64,000 nt of DNA from Bauldia sp. (lineage in GTDB: Bacteria > Pseudomonadota > Alphaproteobacteria > Rhizobiales > Kaistiaceae): assembly GCA_026126065.1 (NCBI GenBank), contig JAHCJY010000002.1, positions 434,001 through 498,000 of the forward strand, written 5' to 3'. Numbering within the stretch: the stretch's first letter is position 1; every line of letters begins with the position of its first letter. Below are positions 37,885-46,600 of this stretch, piece after piece. Position numbers and translations under genes: made by a program. The notes beneath the pieces were generated by a model. That model was given only the letters and a program-made list of their open reading frames with translations, ran no database searches and was not told the origin of the DNA.

Positions 37885-39633
37885 TCAGTAGGCCGCAAGT
37901 GTGGCACCGTCGAAGGGCGTGAACCGCGGGGCGACCCCGAGGATCGACGCCGAGCGGCGGATGACATTGGCGACGGTCGGCGCCGCGTTGTAGCCGGCCG
38001 TGTTGCCGCCGCCCGGCACCGCCGGGTGCGGGTCGTCGACGAGCACGAGGACCACGTATTGCGGGTTGTCCATCGGGAACGCGGCGAGGAACGAGTTCAG
38101 CACCTGGGTCGACGAGTACACGCCGTTGACGACCTTCTCGGCCGTGCCGGTCTTGCCGCCGACGAGATAGCCTGGGACGTCCGCCCGGCTGCCCGAGCCT
38201 CCGGAGCCCGGCGTGGCGTTGAGCCGGAAGAGGTAGCGCATCTCGCGGCTCGTATCCTCGCTGACGACGCGTGTGCCGAGGGCCGCGGCCTCCGCCTCGG
38301 TCCTGGGCAGGAGCGTCGGCGGGTAGAGAATGCCGCCGTTGAGGAGCGCGGCCGTGGCGACCACGAGGTTCATCGGCGTCGTCGAAACACCATGGCCGAA
38401 GGCGATCGTCATGGTCGTGAGGTCACGCCAGTTGCTGGCGCTGGGCACCAGCGGCGAGGCCCGCTCCGGCAGTTCGGTCCCGACACGCGACGTGATGCCG
38501 ATCCGGCGCAGGAACTCTTGCTGCGCCGACGTGCCGGCAGCCATTGCCATGCGCGCGGCGCCGATGTTCGACGAGTAGATGAACACCTCCGTGGTGGTGA
38601 GCGGCCGGTTCTTGCCGTGGAAGTCGTTGATCGTGAAGCCGCCGGACCGCAGCGGATGCGAGGCGTCGAAGATCGTGTCGAGAGTGGCGACGTTCTCGTC
38701 GAGCGCCATCGCCACCGTGAAGGTCTTGAACACCGAGCCGAGTTCGAAGACGCCGGCGGTAACGCGGTTGAGGCGATCCGGTTGGAGCGCCTGCACCGGC
38801 TGGTTCGGGTCGAAGTCCGGCAGCGACGACATCGCGATGATCTCGCCGGTGTGGATGTCGAAGACGATGCCGGCCGCGGCCTCCGCGGTATGGCGCTCCA
38901 TCATGCCGGCCAGTTCATCGCGAAGGATATGCTGGACGCGTAGGTCGATCGACAGCCGCACCGGCTCGAGGTTGAGCCCGTTGCCGTTGGCGAAGCCGAA
39001 CTGCTGGAGTTCGGCAAGCCCCTGGTCGTCGATGTACTTCTCGATGCCGGCGATGCCCTGGTTGTCGACGTTGACGGCGCCGACGATGTGCGCAGCAACG
39101 GGCCCGCCGGGATAGAAGCGCTGGTTCTCCGGCAGGAAACCGAGGCCCGGGATACCGAGATTGTGGATCGCGTCGCGCTGGGTTGGAGTAAGTTCGCGCT
39201 GGATCCAGACGAAGCCGCTGGTGCCGGTGAGGCGCTGTCGCAGCCAGTCCACCGAGAGGTGGGGCAGCACCGAGTGGATGCCCTCGGCCGCCTCGTCGAC
39301 GTCGAGGATGCGGCGCGGCTCGCCATACAGGGAGGCCGACCGGATGTCGGTACCGAGAATCTCGCCGTTGCGGTCGACGAGATCCGGCCGCGCCGCCGAG
39401 ATCGCGGCGGCTGCGCCCGACCGGTAGGTCGTCGGCGTCCCCTCGACAAAGCCCAGCATGATCAGGCGCACGCAGATCGTGCCGTAGAGGAGGATGAACA
39501 GGCCGATCATGAAGGCGATGCGGCTTCTCGAGCCGACACGTTCGGTCGCCCCGGCCGCCGCCTTCGGCCGCGGTGAGACCCAACTCGGTTCGAGGACCGC
39601 GCCGCCGCCGAATTCTTCCGCCGCGATCCGCAT
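37885..39633 (-). CDS. ftsI: FtsI / PBP3, septal transpeptidase
   Basis: 582 residues. A short cytoplasmic tail, one membrane anchor at about residues 38-60, a dimerisation domain and a penicillin-binding transpeptidase domain with SVFK (Ser300 as nucleophile), YSSN as the SxN motif and GGKTGTAEK as the KTG motif. It cross-links septal peptidoglycan in partnership with FtsW. The ATG at 39633 overlaps the ftsL stop by one base; the longer open frame upstream runs over ftsL and is not coding. Confidence 0.97.
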   Translation of the reverse strand: MRIAAEEFGGGAVLEPSWVSPRPKAAAGATERVGSRSRIAFMIGLFILLYGTICVRLIMLGFVEGTPTTYRSGAAAAISAARPDLVDRNGEILGTDIRSASLYGEPRRILDVDEAAEGIHSVLPHLSVDWLRQRLTGTSGFVWIQRELTPTQRDAIHNLGIPGLGFLPENQRFYPGGPVAAHIVGAVNVDNQGIAGIEKYIDDQGLAELQQFGFANGNGLNLEPVRLSIDLRVQHILRDELAGMMERHTAEAAAGIVFDIHTGEIIAMSSLPDFDPNQPVQALQPDRLNRVTAGVFELGSVFKTFTVAMALDENVATLDTIFDASHPLRSGGFTINDFHGKNRPLTTTEVFIYSSNIGAARMAMAAGTSAQQEFLRRIGITSRVGTELPERASPLVPSASNWRDLTTMTIAFGHGVSTTPMNLVVATAALLNGGILYPPTLLPRTEAEAAALGTRVVSEDTSREMRYLFRLNATPGSGGSGSRADVPGYLVGGKTGTAEKVVNGVYSSTQVLNSFLAAFPMDNPQYVVLVLVDDPHPAVPGGGNTAGYNAAPTVANVIRRSASILGVAPRFTPFDGATLAAY

Positions 39634-40001
39634 CAGCGCACCTGCTGGCCAGGGTTGGTGTTGTTGGCCGCCACCATGTCCGCGATGAAGTCGTGGTCGG
39701 GCGCGAACGGGATGTCGGTGATCCGGACCATGCGGCTGATGCCGAACGGCTGGAGGCCGAGCCGGTCCGGGTAGGCCTCGACGATCTGCTGGAGCCGGCC
39801 TGGCTGGGTCAGTTCGCTCCACTCCGCCTTCAGGAGCGAGAGCCGCACGCGCTCGTCCTCGATCTGATCGCGCAGCTGGTTGACGTATCGCGCCTCCTCC
39901 ACCGCGTAGTGCTTGGTCTGGTAGGTCCAGAGCGCACCGGCGAACATCACGATGAGGAGGACCGGCGTCAGCAACCGGCGAAGTTCGAGGATCGCGCTCA
40001 T
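39633..40001 (-). CDS. ftsL: FtsL, divisome bitopic protein
   Basis: 122 residues: a short N-terminus, one membrane helix ([21 protein letters not shown]) and a periplasmic coiled coil ([30 protein letters not shown]) followed by RLQQIVEAY, the usual FtsL layout. It complexes with FtsQ and a FtsB homologue that is not in this window. The ATG at 40001 overlaps the rsmH stop as ATGA. Confidence 0.93.
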   Translation of the reverse strand: MSAILELRRLLTPVLLIVMFAGALWTYQTKHYAVEEARYVNQLRDQIEDERVRLSLLKAEWSELTQPGRLQQIVEAYPDRLGLQPFGISRMVRITDIPFAPDHDFIADMVAANNTNPGQQVR

Positions 40002-41023
40002 GCGCGGGCTCCGTTCATGGCAAGGGTTGGCACGCCGAGGGTCGCGGGATCGAGCGGTCGCGCCGGCGCGGCGGTCCGGATCGCCGCGCGGAGCTTGGCC
40101 GATCGGGCGCGGGGATTTGCGGCGACTTCGGCCGCGCCAGGCGCCCGGACGCCCTTGGCGACGAGGGTGAAGGTCGCGGGTGGAACCACCGCCTCGGGCG
40201 CATGGCGCGAGCCCCCCGCGCGCTCCCGGCTCCGGTCCGCGAGGAACAGTTTTGCGATCCGGTCCTCGAGCGAGTGGAACGTGACGACGGCAAGCCGGCC
40301 GCCGACTTTCAGGATGCGCTCGGCCGCCGCCAGCGCGTGCGCCAGCTCGTCGAGTTCGGCGTTGACGTAGATGCGAAGCGCCTGGAACGTCCGCGTCGCC
40401 GGATGGATCGGGTCGGTCGGCCGCCGGCCGATCGCGCGCTCGACGAGCGACGCCAGTTCGGCTGTGCGGGACAGCGGCTTCTCCTCCCGGGCGCGAACGA
40501 TGGCGCGGGAGACGAGACCCGCCTTCCTTTCCTCGCCGAGGATGCCGATGATCCGCGTCAGCTCCTTCGGCTCGGTGGTGTTGACGACGTCCGCGGCCGT
40601 CGCGCCGTCGCGGCCCATCCGCATGTCGAGCGGGCCGTCGCGCATGAACGAGAAGCCGCGTTCGGCGGTGTCGAGCTGCATCGAAGAGACGCCAATGTCG
40701 AGGACCACGCCGTCGACGGCCTCGTAGCCGGCGTCGCGCGCGATGGAATCCATTTCGGAGAACCGGCCTTCGGCCAGCATCAGCCGTCCCGAGGCCTCCG
40801 CGGCCAACGCCTGACCGCCCGCGATGGCGGTCGGATCGCGGTCGATGGCGATGACGCGGGCGCCGCGGGCGAGGATCGCCCTGGTGTAACCGCCGGCGCC
40901 GAACGTGCCGTCGATGATGACCTGCCCGGCTTCCGGCCGCAGCGCGTCGAGAACCTCGTCGATGAGAACGGGTACGTGACCGGCCGGCCCGCCGGCGATC
41001 CCACTGGAATCGCGACCGGTCAC
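39998..41023 (-). CDS. rsmH: RsmH, 16S rRNA C1402 N4-methyltransferase
   Basis: 341 residues (formerly MraW). N-terminal [13 protein letters not shown], the SAM-binding [42 protein letters not shown] and [13 protein letters not shown] mark the family. The start is GTG at 41023, overlapping the mraZ stop as GTGA with GGAGGG upstream; the conserved part begins within 20 residues of it. Confidence 0.97.
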   Translation of the reverse strand: MTGRDSSGIAGGPAGHVPVLIDEVLDALRPEAGQVIIDGTFGAGGYTRAILARGARVIAIDRDPTAIAGGQALAAEASGRLMLAEGRFSEMDSIARDAGYEAVDGVVLDIGVSSMQLDTAERGFSFMRDGPLDMRMGRDGATAADVVNTTEPKELTRIIGILGEERKAGLVSRAIVRAREEKPLSRTAELASLVERAIGRRPTDPIHPATRTFQALRIYVNAELDELAHALAAAERILKVGGRLAVVTFHSLEDRIAKLFLADRSRERAGGSRHAPEAVVPPATFTLVAKGVRAPGAAEVAANPRARSAKLRAAIRTAAPARPLDPATLGVPTLAMNGARA

Positions 41024-41514
41024 GTGCCCCCTCCCTGCGACGGCACGCCCGCCGAGCCTCTTGCGCCGAGCCGCTTCCGCAGCTCGCGCACACGGGAGGT
41101 CGCTTCCTCGCGGTAGGCTGCGAAGCGCGACGGCTCCCAGATCTGGAACTTGAAACCCTGGCCCACGAAGGTGACGAGATCCGTCAGCCCGGCCCTGGCC
41201 CGGATCGTGTCGGAGAAGACCGTCCGTCCGTCCTTGTCGATCGACAGGATCTCGCTTTCGCCCATCAGCGCGGTCGACAGGAGCTCGTAGTCCTCGGAGA
41301 ACGGGTCGAACTGCGACAGGCTCTGCCTGATGGCATCGCGAAAGCGGTTGCCGCCCGCGTCCACGGCCTTCTGGTCGAGCGTCGGCGAGCAATAGAGGCC
41401 GGGAAAACCGTCCCGCATCAGCACCTCGCGGAACGGCGCCGGAATGGAGACGCGCCCCTTCCCGTCGATCCGGTTCGTGAAGGTGGATACGAACTCGTCC
41501 ATTCGCCCCGCCAT
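41020..41514 (-). CDS. mraZ: MraZ, dcw cluster regulator
   Basis: 164 residues with two AbrB-like (SpoVT-like) MraZ repeats: [16 protein letters not shown] near residue 18 and [18 protein letters not shown] near residue 93. MraZ binds DNA as a ring and represses its own promoter in Escherichia coli. The first gene of the cluster here as elsewhere. ATG at 41514 is preceded by GGGCGG; an ATG at 41502 (MDEFVSTF) after GCGGGG is a possible alternative. Its likely operator is at 41601-41646. Confidence 0.96.
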   Translation of the reverse strand: MAGRMDEFVSTFTNRIDGKGRVSIPAPFREVLMRDGFPGLYCSPTLDQKAVDAGGNRFRDAIRQSLSQFDPFSEDYELLSTALMGESEILSIDKDGRTVFSDTIRARAGLTDLVTFVGQGFKFQIWEPSRFAAYREEATSRVRELRKRLGARGSAGVPSQGGGT

Positions 41515-41893
41515 TGCCGCCCTGAGGCACGCACACCTCTCCCGTCGCCGCCGCGCATGGGCGCGGTGCGGACCTGCTGGCCCTCACGACCGGGATGGTT
41601 TGGGATACCATGGGGAATTCATGGGCGTCAATGGAATCTCATGGGACGATCAGGCAGGCCGACTCCTGATTGTCATCCCGTTAGGCTTAATTTTCGGTGG
41701 ATTTTGAGCCGTTCCGCCGGTGGCGGGATGACATCTCCCGGCGACCGGCTGAACGGCCTGCCTCTGAGATGAGCCAGCCGCGGCCGGTGCACCGGTTGTG
41801 GCGCGCGCAACCGGGTGCCTTGGGACCCGAGCTGTCCTACATAGGCGGGAGCACCCTGCCCCGGCGGCTGCCGGAACCCTACGGAGACCTGCG
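41515..41893. other. Divergent promoter region mraZ / VOC dioxygenase
   Basis: 379 bases without a gene. The mraZ-proximal half holds the phased TGGG repeats and promoter described separately. The rest, 41650-41890, contains GC-rich dyads such as GCCGCGGCCGGTGCACCGG-like sequence but no recognised element. Confidence 0.6.
41601..41646 (-). promoter_or_regulatory. mraZ promoter with MraZ-binding repeats
   Basis: Four TGGGN pentamers on the plus strand at 41601, 41611, 41622 and 41642, plus a near copy TGGAA at 41632, are spaced 10, 11, 10 and 10 bases apart. This matches the TGGGN repeats with 5-base spacers bound by Escherichia coli MraZ. On the minus strand TTGACG (41631-41626) and TATCCC (41607-41602) form a possible -35/-10 pair with an 18-base spacer lying inside the repeats, which fits autorepression. 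Confidence 0.7.
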
Positions 41894-42844
41894 ATGAAGC
41901 TCCTCGGCATCCATCACCTGACCGCCATCACGGCGGACGCGCCCGGCAACCGCCGCTTCTATGTCGAGACCCTGGGGCTTCGCCTGGTGAAGAAGAGCGT
42001 CAACCAGGACGACACCTCAGCCTATCACCTGTTCTACGCCGACGGCGTCGCGACCCCCGGTACCGACATCACCTTCTTCGACTGGCCGACCGGCCCGGAA
42101 CGGCGGGGCACGCATTCGATCAGCCGCACCGGCTTCCGCGTGGCCGGGCGCGCCACGCTCGACTACTGGCAGGATCGCCTCAAGGCAGCGGGCCGAAGCG
42201 TTGGCCCGGTGCATGAGACCGACGGCCGGCTAGGCTTCGAGTTCGAGGACCCGGAAGGCCAGCGCCTTGCCCTGATCGATGACGGCGGCGCCGGCGACGC
42301 GCACCCGTGGGAGAAGAGCACCGTCCCCGCGGAGCACCAGCTCCGCGGCCTCGGCCCGATAACGCTCTCGGTCCCCGACATCCGCCCGACGGAGCACGTC
42401 CTGAAGGGGGTGATGGAGATGGAGGAGGTCCGGAGCTACGGCCTCAAGGGCGGCGGCTCGGCCGAGAAAGTCCATGTCTTCAAAATGGCCGAGGGCGGTC
42501 CCGAGACGGAGCTCCACGTCGCCGTGCAGTCGAACCTTCAGCCGGCGCGGCAGGGTGCGGGCGGCGTCCACCACGTTGCGTTCCGTACCCCCAACGAGAC
42601 CGAGTACAGCGCCTGGGCCGAGCGCCTCAACAGGATGGGCCTTCGCAACAGCGGCAAGGTCGACCGCTTCTACTTCCAGAGCCTCTATTTCCGTGAGCCG
42701 AACGGGATCCTGTTCGAAATCGCGACCGATGGCCCCGGCTTCCACGCCGACGAGCCGATGGAGCACCTCGGCGAACGCCTGGCGCTGCCACCGTTCCTCG
42801 AGCCGAAGCGAGCGGAGATCGAGGCCAAGCTGAAGCCGCTGTAG
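41894..42844 (+). CDS. VOC-family ring-cleaving dioxygenase-like protein
   Basis: 316 residues with two vicinal-oxygen-chelate modules. Candidate metal ligands are His in [10 protein letters not shown] (N-terminus), His in GGVHHVAF (second module) and Glu in GILFEIATD. It resembles LinE/MhqO-type ring-cleaving dioxygenases of hydroquinones, a group often annotated as glyoxalase; the true substrate is unknown. ATG at 41894 follows GGAGA. Divergent from mraZ. Confidence 0.88.
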   Translation: MKLLGIHHLTAITADAPGNRRFYVETLGLRLVKKSVNQDDTSAYHLFYADGVATPGTDITFFDWPTGPERRGTHSISRTGFRVAGRATLDYWQDRLKAAGRSVGPVHETDGRLGFEFEDPEGQRLALIDDGGAGDAHPWEKSTVPAEHQLRGLGPITLSVPDIRPTEHVLKGVMEMEEVRSYGLKGGGSAEKVHVFKMAEGGPETELHVAVQSNLQPARQGAGGVHHVAFRTPNETEYSAWAERLNRMGLRNSGKVDRFYFQSLYFREPNGILFEIATDGPGFHADEPMEHLGERLALPPFLEPKRAEIEAKLKPL

Positions 42845-42881
42845 CGGCGCGCCTGATTCCGGCCGTCTACCCTACAACCGC

Positions 42882-42906
42882 TCATCCCCGCGAAGGCGGG
42901 GACCCA
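42882..42906 (+). repeat. Palindromic intergenic repeat, intact copy
   Basis: Starts TCATCCCCGCGAAGGCGGGG and continues ACCCA: a CCCCGC/GCGGGG stem with a GAAG loop. The exact reverse complement can be rebuilt around the IS30 insertion at 43297-44352, and a diverged copy lies inside the hydantoinase gene at 50245. Its reverse-strand translation gives the familiar PAFA-MT peptide seen in many alphaproteobacterial pseudo-ORFs. Confidence 0.85.
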
Positions 42907-42940
42907 TCAAGGCAGAAGACCGGGGCCGAAGGCCCACAAA

Positions 42941-43231
42941 CTAGTGAAGGATTTCCTCGTAGAGATCCCGCCATTCCGGGTTCATCTCCCCGATCAGTCG
43001 AAGCTTCCAATCGCGATTCCACTTCTTGAGTTGCCGCTCGCGAGTGAAGGCAGCCTCGCGCGTTTCGACGGCCTCGTACCAGACCAGTATCTTGAGGCCG
43101 TAGGTCCTGGAAAAGCCCGGAAACACCCCTTCCCGGTGTTCGTAGATGCGACGACCGACGTCATCGGTGCTGCCGATGTAGAGCGTGCCGAACGGCCTGT
43201 TGCAGATGATGTAAACGTAGAACGGCTTCAT
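42941..43231 (-). CDS. Single-domain GIY-YIG nuclease-like protein
   Basis: 96 residues with the complete GIY-YIG core: YVYIICNRPFGTLYIGST (the two tyrosine strands), DDVGRRIYEHREG with the catalytic Arg, and VWYEAVETREAAFTRERQLKKWNR with the Glu helix. Such small UvrC-like or YhbQ-like proteins are common in alphaproteobacteria and their role is unsettled. It is flanked on both sides by inverted copies of the same palindromic repeat, 34 bases and 66 bases away, which suggests that gene and repeat form a unit. Confidence 0.93.
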   Translation of the reverse strand: MKPFYVYIICNRPFGTLYIGSTDDVGRRIYEHREGVFPGFSRTYGLKILVWYEAVETREAAFTRERQLKKWNRDWKLRLIGEMNPEWRDLYEEILH

Positions 43232-43296
43232 GCGCCCGCTCGGATGCCAACTACTGCCGTCTACATTGATTGTTCGGCTGCTGTCTCTTGTTAGGA

Positions 43297-43305
43297 TGGG
43301 TCCCC
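43297..43305 (-). repeat. Left part of palindromic repeat split by the IS30 element
   Basis: TGGGTCCCC; together with 44337-44352 (GCCTTCGCGGGGATGA) it rebuilds the full 25-base palindromic repeat in inverted orientation, identical to the copy at 42882-42906. Confidence 0.8.
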
Positions 43306-44331
43306 TGAGTTCTCAAACGAAGTGCAACACCCTCTTAGGGTGTTGGCATGGGACAGCGGTATCGACAGCTTGGTATTGAGGAACGGTGCGCGATTGCCCG
43401 CTTATCGGCCGAAGGGCGCACGATCCGGCAGATCGCTGCAGATCTGGATCGCTCGCCATCGTCGATTGCTCGAGAGCTGAAGCGGAACGGGAGCTCGGAG
43501 GGCTATCGGCCGACCTATGCCGGCGAGCAGGCTCAGGCGCGGCGATGGAGTGGCAGCAAGCTCGACCGTGACCCGAAGCTTCGACGGTTCGTCCTCGATC
43601 GCCTCGAGCTCGGCTGGTCGCCGGAGCAGGTCAGCGTCCAGTCGCGTGATGAGGGAGTGGCGCGGATCGGCGTCGAGACGATCTACCGCTTCATCCATGC
43701 CCAGATCGCCCGTCACAAGGATTACAGCTGGCGCAAATACCTGCCGCGAGCCAAGGCGAAGCGCGGCATCCGTCCGTCGAAGGGCGGCAGTCCGGCCCTG
43801 CACATGAGCCAGCGACGGCCGATCGCAGAACGGCCGCACGAGGTCGCCGATCGGCTCACTCCCGGCCATTGGGAGGCGGACCTCATGGCCTTCGCCCGCT
43901 ACGGCCAGAACATCCTCATGCTGCACGAGCGAACCAGTCGTGCCCTGGTCGGCACGAGGATCGCCAGCAAGCACGCCGAACCCATCGCACGCTCGATCCG
44001 CGACGCGCTCATCCCGCTGCCGGAGCCCCTGCGACGGTCACTGACCTTCGACAACGGCACCGAGTTCGCAAAGCACTACGAGCTCAATGCCGACGGCATC
44101 GCCACCTACTTCTGCGATCCGCACGCGCCATGGCAGAAGGGCGGCATCGAGAACGCCATCGGTCGGATGCGACGTCTCCTGCCCCGGAAGACCGACCTCG
44201 CAACTCTCGACGAGCATCGTCTCCAGCTCTTCCTCGCCGCCTACAACAACACCCCCAGAAAGTGCCTTGACTGGAAAACCCCAGCCCAGGCCTTCTCCGA
44301 ACTCCTGTTGCACTTCAAACGAGAATCCACC
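43306..44331 (+). mobile_element. IS30-family insertion sequence
   Basis: A 1026-bp element with one transposase gene. Imperfect terminal inverted repeats: left 43310-43329 TTCTCAAACGAAGTGCAACA, right 44306-44325, whose reverse complement is TTCTCGTTTGAAGTGCAACA (15 of 20 identical). The direct repeat TCCCC flanks it at 43301-43305 and 44332-44336 and is the likely target duplication. Removing the element and one TCCCC restores an exact inverted copy of the palindromic repeat at 42882-42906, so the target was that palindrome. Confidence 0.85.
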
Positions 44332-44352
44332 TCCCCGCCTTCGCGGGGATGA
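43348..44352 (+). CDS. IS30-family transposase
   Basis: 334 residues. N-terminal HTH (YRQLGIEERCAIARL, RTIRQIAADLDRSPSSIARELKRNG) and a DDE catalytic domain: Asp in GHWEADLM, Asp in LTFDNGTEF and Glu in GGIENAIGRMRR. All catalytic residues are present and the frame is open, so it may be active. The reading frame passes through the right inverted repeat and stops at TGA 44350-44352, which lies in host DNA, in the restored palindromic repeat; the last seven residues are thus supplied by the target site. Confidence 0.95.
   Translation: MGQRYRQLGIEERCAIARLSAEGRTIRQIAADLDRSPSSIARELKRNGSSEGYRPTYAGEQAQARRWSGSKLDRDPKLRRFVLDRLELGWSPEQVSVQSRDEGVARIGVETIYRFIHAQIARHKDYSWRKYLPRAKAKRGIRPSKGGSPALHMSQRRPIAERPHEVADRLTPGHWEADLMAFARYGQNILMLHERTSRALVGTRIASKHAEPIARSIRDALIPLPEPLRRSLTFDNGTEFAKHYELNADGIATYFCDPHAPWQKGGIENAIGRMRRLLPRKTDLATLDEHRLQLFLAAYNNTPRKCLDWKTPAQAFSELLLHFKRESTSPPSRG
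44332..44352 (-). repeat. Right part of palindromic repeat split by the IS30 element
   Basis: Duplicated TCCCC followed by GCCTTCGCGGGGATGA: the stem-loop half of the inverted repeat copy. Its end also supplies the stop codon of the transposase gene. Confidence 0.8.
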
Positions 44353-44403
44353 ACGGGTGGGGAGTTCGCGGAACCCAAACCCGGTATCTCCCGGTCGCGA
44401 TCG

Positions 44404-45051
44404 CTAACCGGCCACCACTGCATCCACCATCGCCTGGGCCGCCGCGATCTCGTCCTGGTTGATGGTGTGCCCCATGCCCGGATAGAGCCGCAGCGTCACC
44501 TCAGCGCCAAGGGCGCCGAGCACTTCGGCCGTCTTCCGTACCCGCTCCGCCGGGATGTGTCCGTCGACATCGCTGCAGCCGACGAAGGCCGGCGTCCCGT
44601 CGAGGCTCCCCGCGAAGTCCGCGGCGTCGATACGGTCGCCGATGAGCCCGCCGCTGAAGGCGATCACCCCGCCATAGCGGCGCGGATTGCGGGCGGCGTG
44701 GTCGGAAGCAAGGCAGGCGCCCTGGGAGAATCCGGCGAGGATCACTTTCTCCGCCGGAACCCCCTGCCCTTCCAGCATCGCGAGAAGCCGCGCGACGACG
44801 GCGTGGGCGCTGTCGAGATGCGGCTGGTTCTCCGCGCGCGGCACAAGGAAGCGGTGCGGGTACCAGGTGTTGCCGGTCGCCTGCGGCGCCACATAGGCGA
44901 TGTCCGGCTGGCCGATGGCACCGGCAAGGCCGAGGATGTCCCGCGCCGTGGCGCCGCGGCCGTGGAGGAGGATCATCGCCGCCTTCGCGGCCTTCGGTTC
45001 GGCGCCGGCGGTAAGCACCGGCGCGTTGGCGTGGGGATCGGTCCCGGTCAT
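44404..45051 (-). CDS. Carboxylesterase/phospholipase-type alpha/beta hydrolase
   Basis: 215 residues, cytoplasmic, alpha/beta hydrolase of the Abhydrolase_2 group: LLHGRGATARDIL, nucleophile elbow GFSQGACLA, the acid in GCSDVDGHIP and catalytic His in GMGHTINQDE. Related proteins act as carboxylesterases or lysophospholipases. I chose MTGTDPH at 45051; an ATG at 45063 is also in frame and closer to the RNase P RNA end. Convergent with the IS30 transposase. Confidence 0.85.
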   Translation of the reverse strand: MTGTDPHANAPVLTAGAEPKAAKAAMILLHGRGATARDILGLAGAIGQPDIAYVAPQATGNTWYPHRFLVPRAENQPHLDSAHAVVARLLAMLEGQGVPAEKVILAGFSQGACLASDHAARNPRRYGGVIAFSGGLIGDRIDAADFAGSLDGTPAFVGCSDVDGHIPAERVRKTAEVLGALGAEVTLRLYPGMGHTINQDEIAAAQAMVDAVVAG

Positions 45052-45077
45052 GTCGGTCTCCACCGCAGGATGAAAAA

Positions 45078-45467
45078 TGCCAGTTGGCCTGTAAGCCGGG
45101 TTCTGTATGGCGGCTTGCGCCGCGTGACGACCATTCCTCTGGGGCGGCCGTTGCCGGACGCCTCATGCAACCCACCCGGACGGCTGGCGCGGAAACGCAC
45201 CTGGGCCGAAGCCCGCGCCGTCCCTATTCGGTTTTGCTCCCGGTGGGGTTTACCATGCCAGTCCCGTTGCCGGTCCTGCGGTGGGCTCTTACCCCACCCT
45301 TTCACCCTTACCTTTGCCCGAAGGCTCCGGCGGTTTGCTTTCTGTGGCACTTTCCCTGGGGTCGCCCCCGCCGGGCGTTACCCGGCACCGTGTTTCCATG
45401 GAGCCCGGACTTTCCTCCACGGCGGCCTTTCGACCATTGCCGCAGCGGCCGTCCGGCCAGCTGGCCG
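45078..45467 (-). ncRNA. rnpB: RNase P RNA (type A)
   Basis: The catalytic RNA of tRNA 5'-end processing. On the minus strand the 5' conserved block GAGGAAAGTCCGGGCTCC, the GGTAACGCCCGGCGG region, AGGGTGAAAGGGTGGGGTAA and the 3' block ACAGAACCCGGCTTACAGG (ACAGAA being the universal CR-V start) are all present in order. The ends are set by helix P1: GCCAGCTGGCC at the 5' end pairs with GGCCAACTGGC at the 3' end with one mismatch. About 390 nucleotides. Several open frames crossing it on both strands are not genes. Confidence 0.95.
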
Positions 45468-45627
45468 GCGGAGATAGGGACGCAGGGACCGCGGGGTCAA
45501 CCCCCGCCTCCGGCGCACCGCCGGGACAGGCACAACAACCTTCGCAAAATCTGCCGACGAGCGGCTGCACCGGCACGTGCTCACCGGGCCTTGAACAACC
45601 TGCGGCGATGCCCGTACTCACTGCCCG

Positions 45628-46437
45628 ATGCAGCCCGACGATGTCGCCGCCGACGCCCCCCTTCTCTTCTTCGATTCCGGCATCGGAGGGCTTTCTGTAC
45701 TCACGGAGGTGCAGCGTCGGTTGCCGACGGCGCCGATCGTCTACCTCTGCGACCGCGCGTTCTTCCCCTACGGCGACCGCACCGAGCTCGAGATCGCCGC
45801 GCGCGTGCCGGCCCTTCTCGGCCGCGCCGTCGAGCGGTTCCGGCCACGGCTGGTCGTGATCGCCTGCAACACGGCGTCGACAATCGCGCTGAGTGTCGTG
45901 CGCGCCGCGCTGCAGCTGCCCATCGTCGGCACCGTCCCTGCGATCAAGCCCGCCGCGGAGGCAACGAAGACTGGCGTCATCGGCCTCCTCGGCACGCAGG
46001 CAACAGTCCGCCAGCACTATGTCGACAAGCTCGCCGCCGACCACGCCGCGGGCATGCTCCTGCTGCGCCACGGCGATCCGGCGCTCGCGCCGGCGGTGGA
46101 GGCGAAGCTGCGGGGCGAGACGGTCGATCCCGCGATCTGGCGCCATGCCATGCATGGCCTCCTCGACCAGGCGGGCGGCGACCGGATGGATGTCGTCGTG
46201 CTGGGCTGCACCCACTTTCCCATCGTCCAGGCCGAACTCGGCGCGGTGGCACCGGGCGTCGCCTTCGTGGATGGTGCCGCCGGGATCGCGCGACGGATCG
46301 AGCGGCTCACCGCCGGGCAGCAATGGCCGGACACGCAGCCCGGCGGAATCTTCGTCTCCACGGCCGACCGCGCGGACAATGCCCGCTACGCAACCGCGCT
46401 TTCGGAATACGGCCTGACGACGCTGGCCCAGTTCTGA
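45628..46437 (+). CDS. murI: MurI, glutamate racemase
   Basis: 269 residues. Supplies D-glutamate for MurD. Motifs: FFDSGIGGLSVL with the first catalytic Asp-Ser, FPYGDR, ACNTAS with catalytic Cys and VLGCTHFPIV with the second catalytic Cys. It completes the set of peptidoglycan precursor genes in the window although it lies outside the dcw run. The ATG at 45628 is 160 bases from the RNase P RNA 5' end, with which it is divergent. Confidence 0.95.
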   Translation: MQPDDVAADAPLLFFDSGIGGLSVLTEVQRRLPTAPIVYLCDRAFFPYGDRTELEIAARVPALLGRAVERFRPRLVVIACNTASTIALSVVRAALQLPIVGTVPAIKPAAEATKTGVIGLLGTQATVRQHYVDKLAADHAAGMLLLRHGDPALAPAVEAKLRGETVDPAIWRHAMHGLLDQAGGDRMDVVVLGCTHFPIVQAELGAVAPGVAFVDGAAGIARRIERLTAGQQWPDTQPGGIFVSTADRADNARYATALSEYGLTTLAQF

Positions 46438-46600
46438 TCTGTCCGACGCGGCATCTGTACGAACCCGCAGCCTGCTCCGGCGAACTGCGTACGGACGCAA
46501 GGCGCGGTAAGAAGGCGTCGGAGTATGGTGTAGCGCCGACAGCGCGTGTTCGACCTCCCTCGGAGGCGACAACCCCTTCGGGAATGAAGGACCGACGACG

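Noticed and set aside
46438-46600. Possible small RNA or gene between murI and the methyltransferase gene
   Set aside because: A short dyad (CCTCCCTCGGAGG) is present but no promoter, terminator or conserved feature supports a separate RNA.
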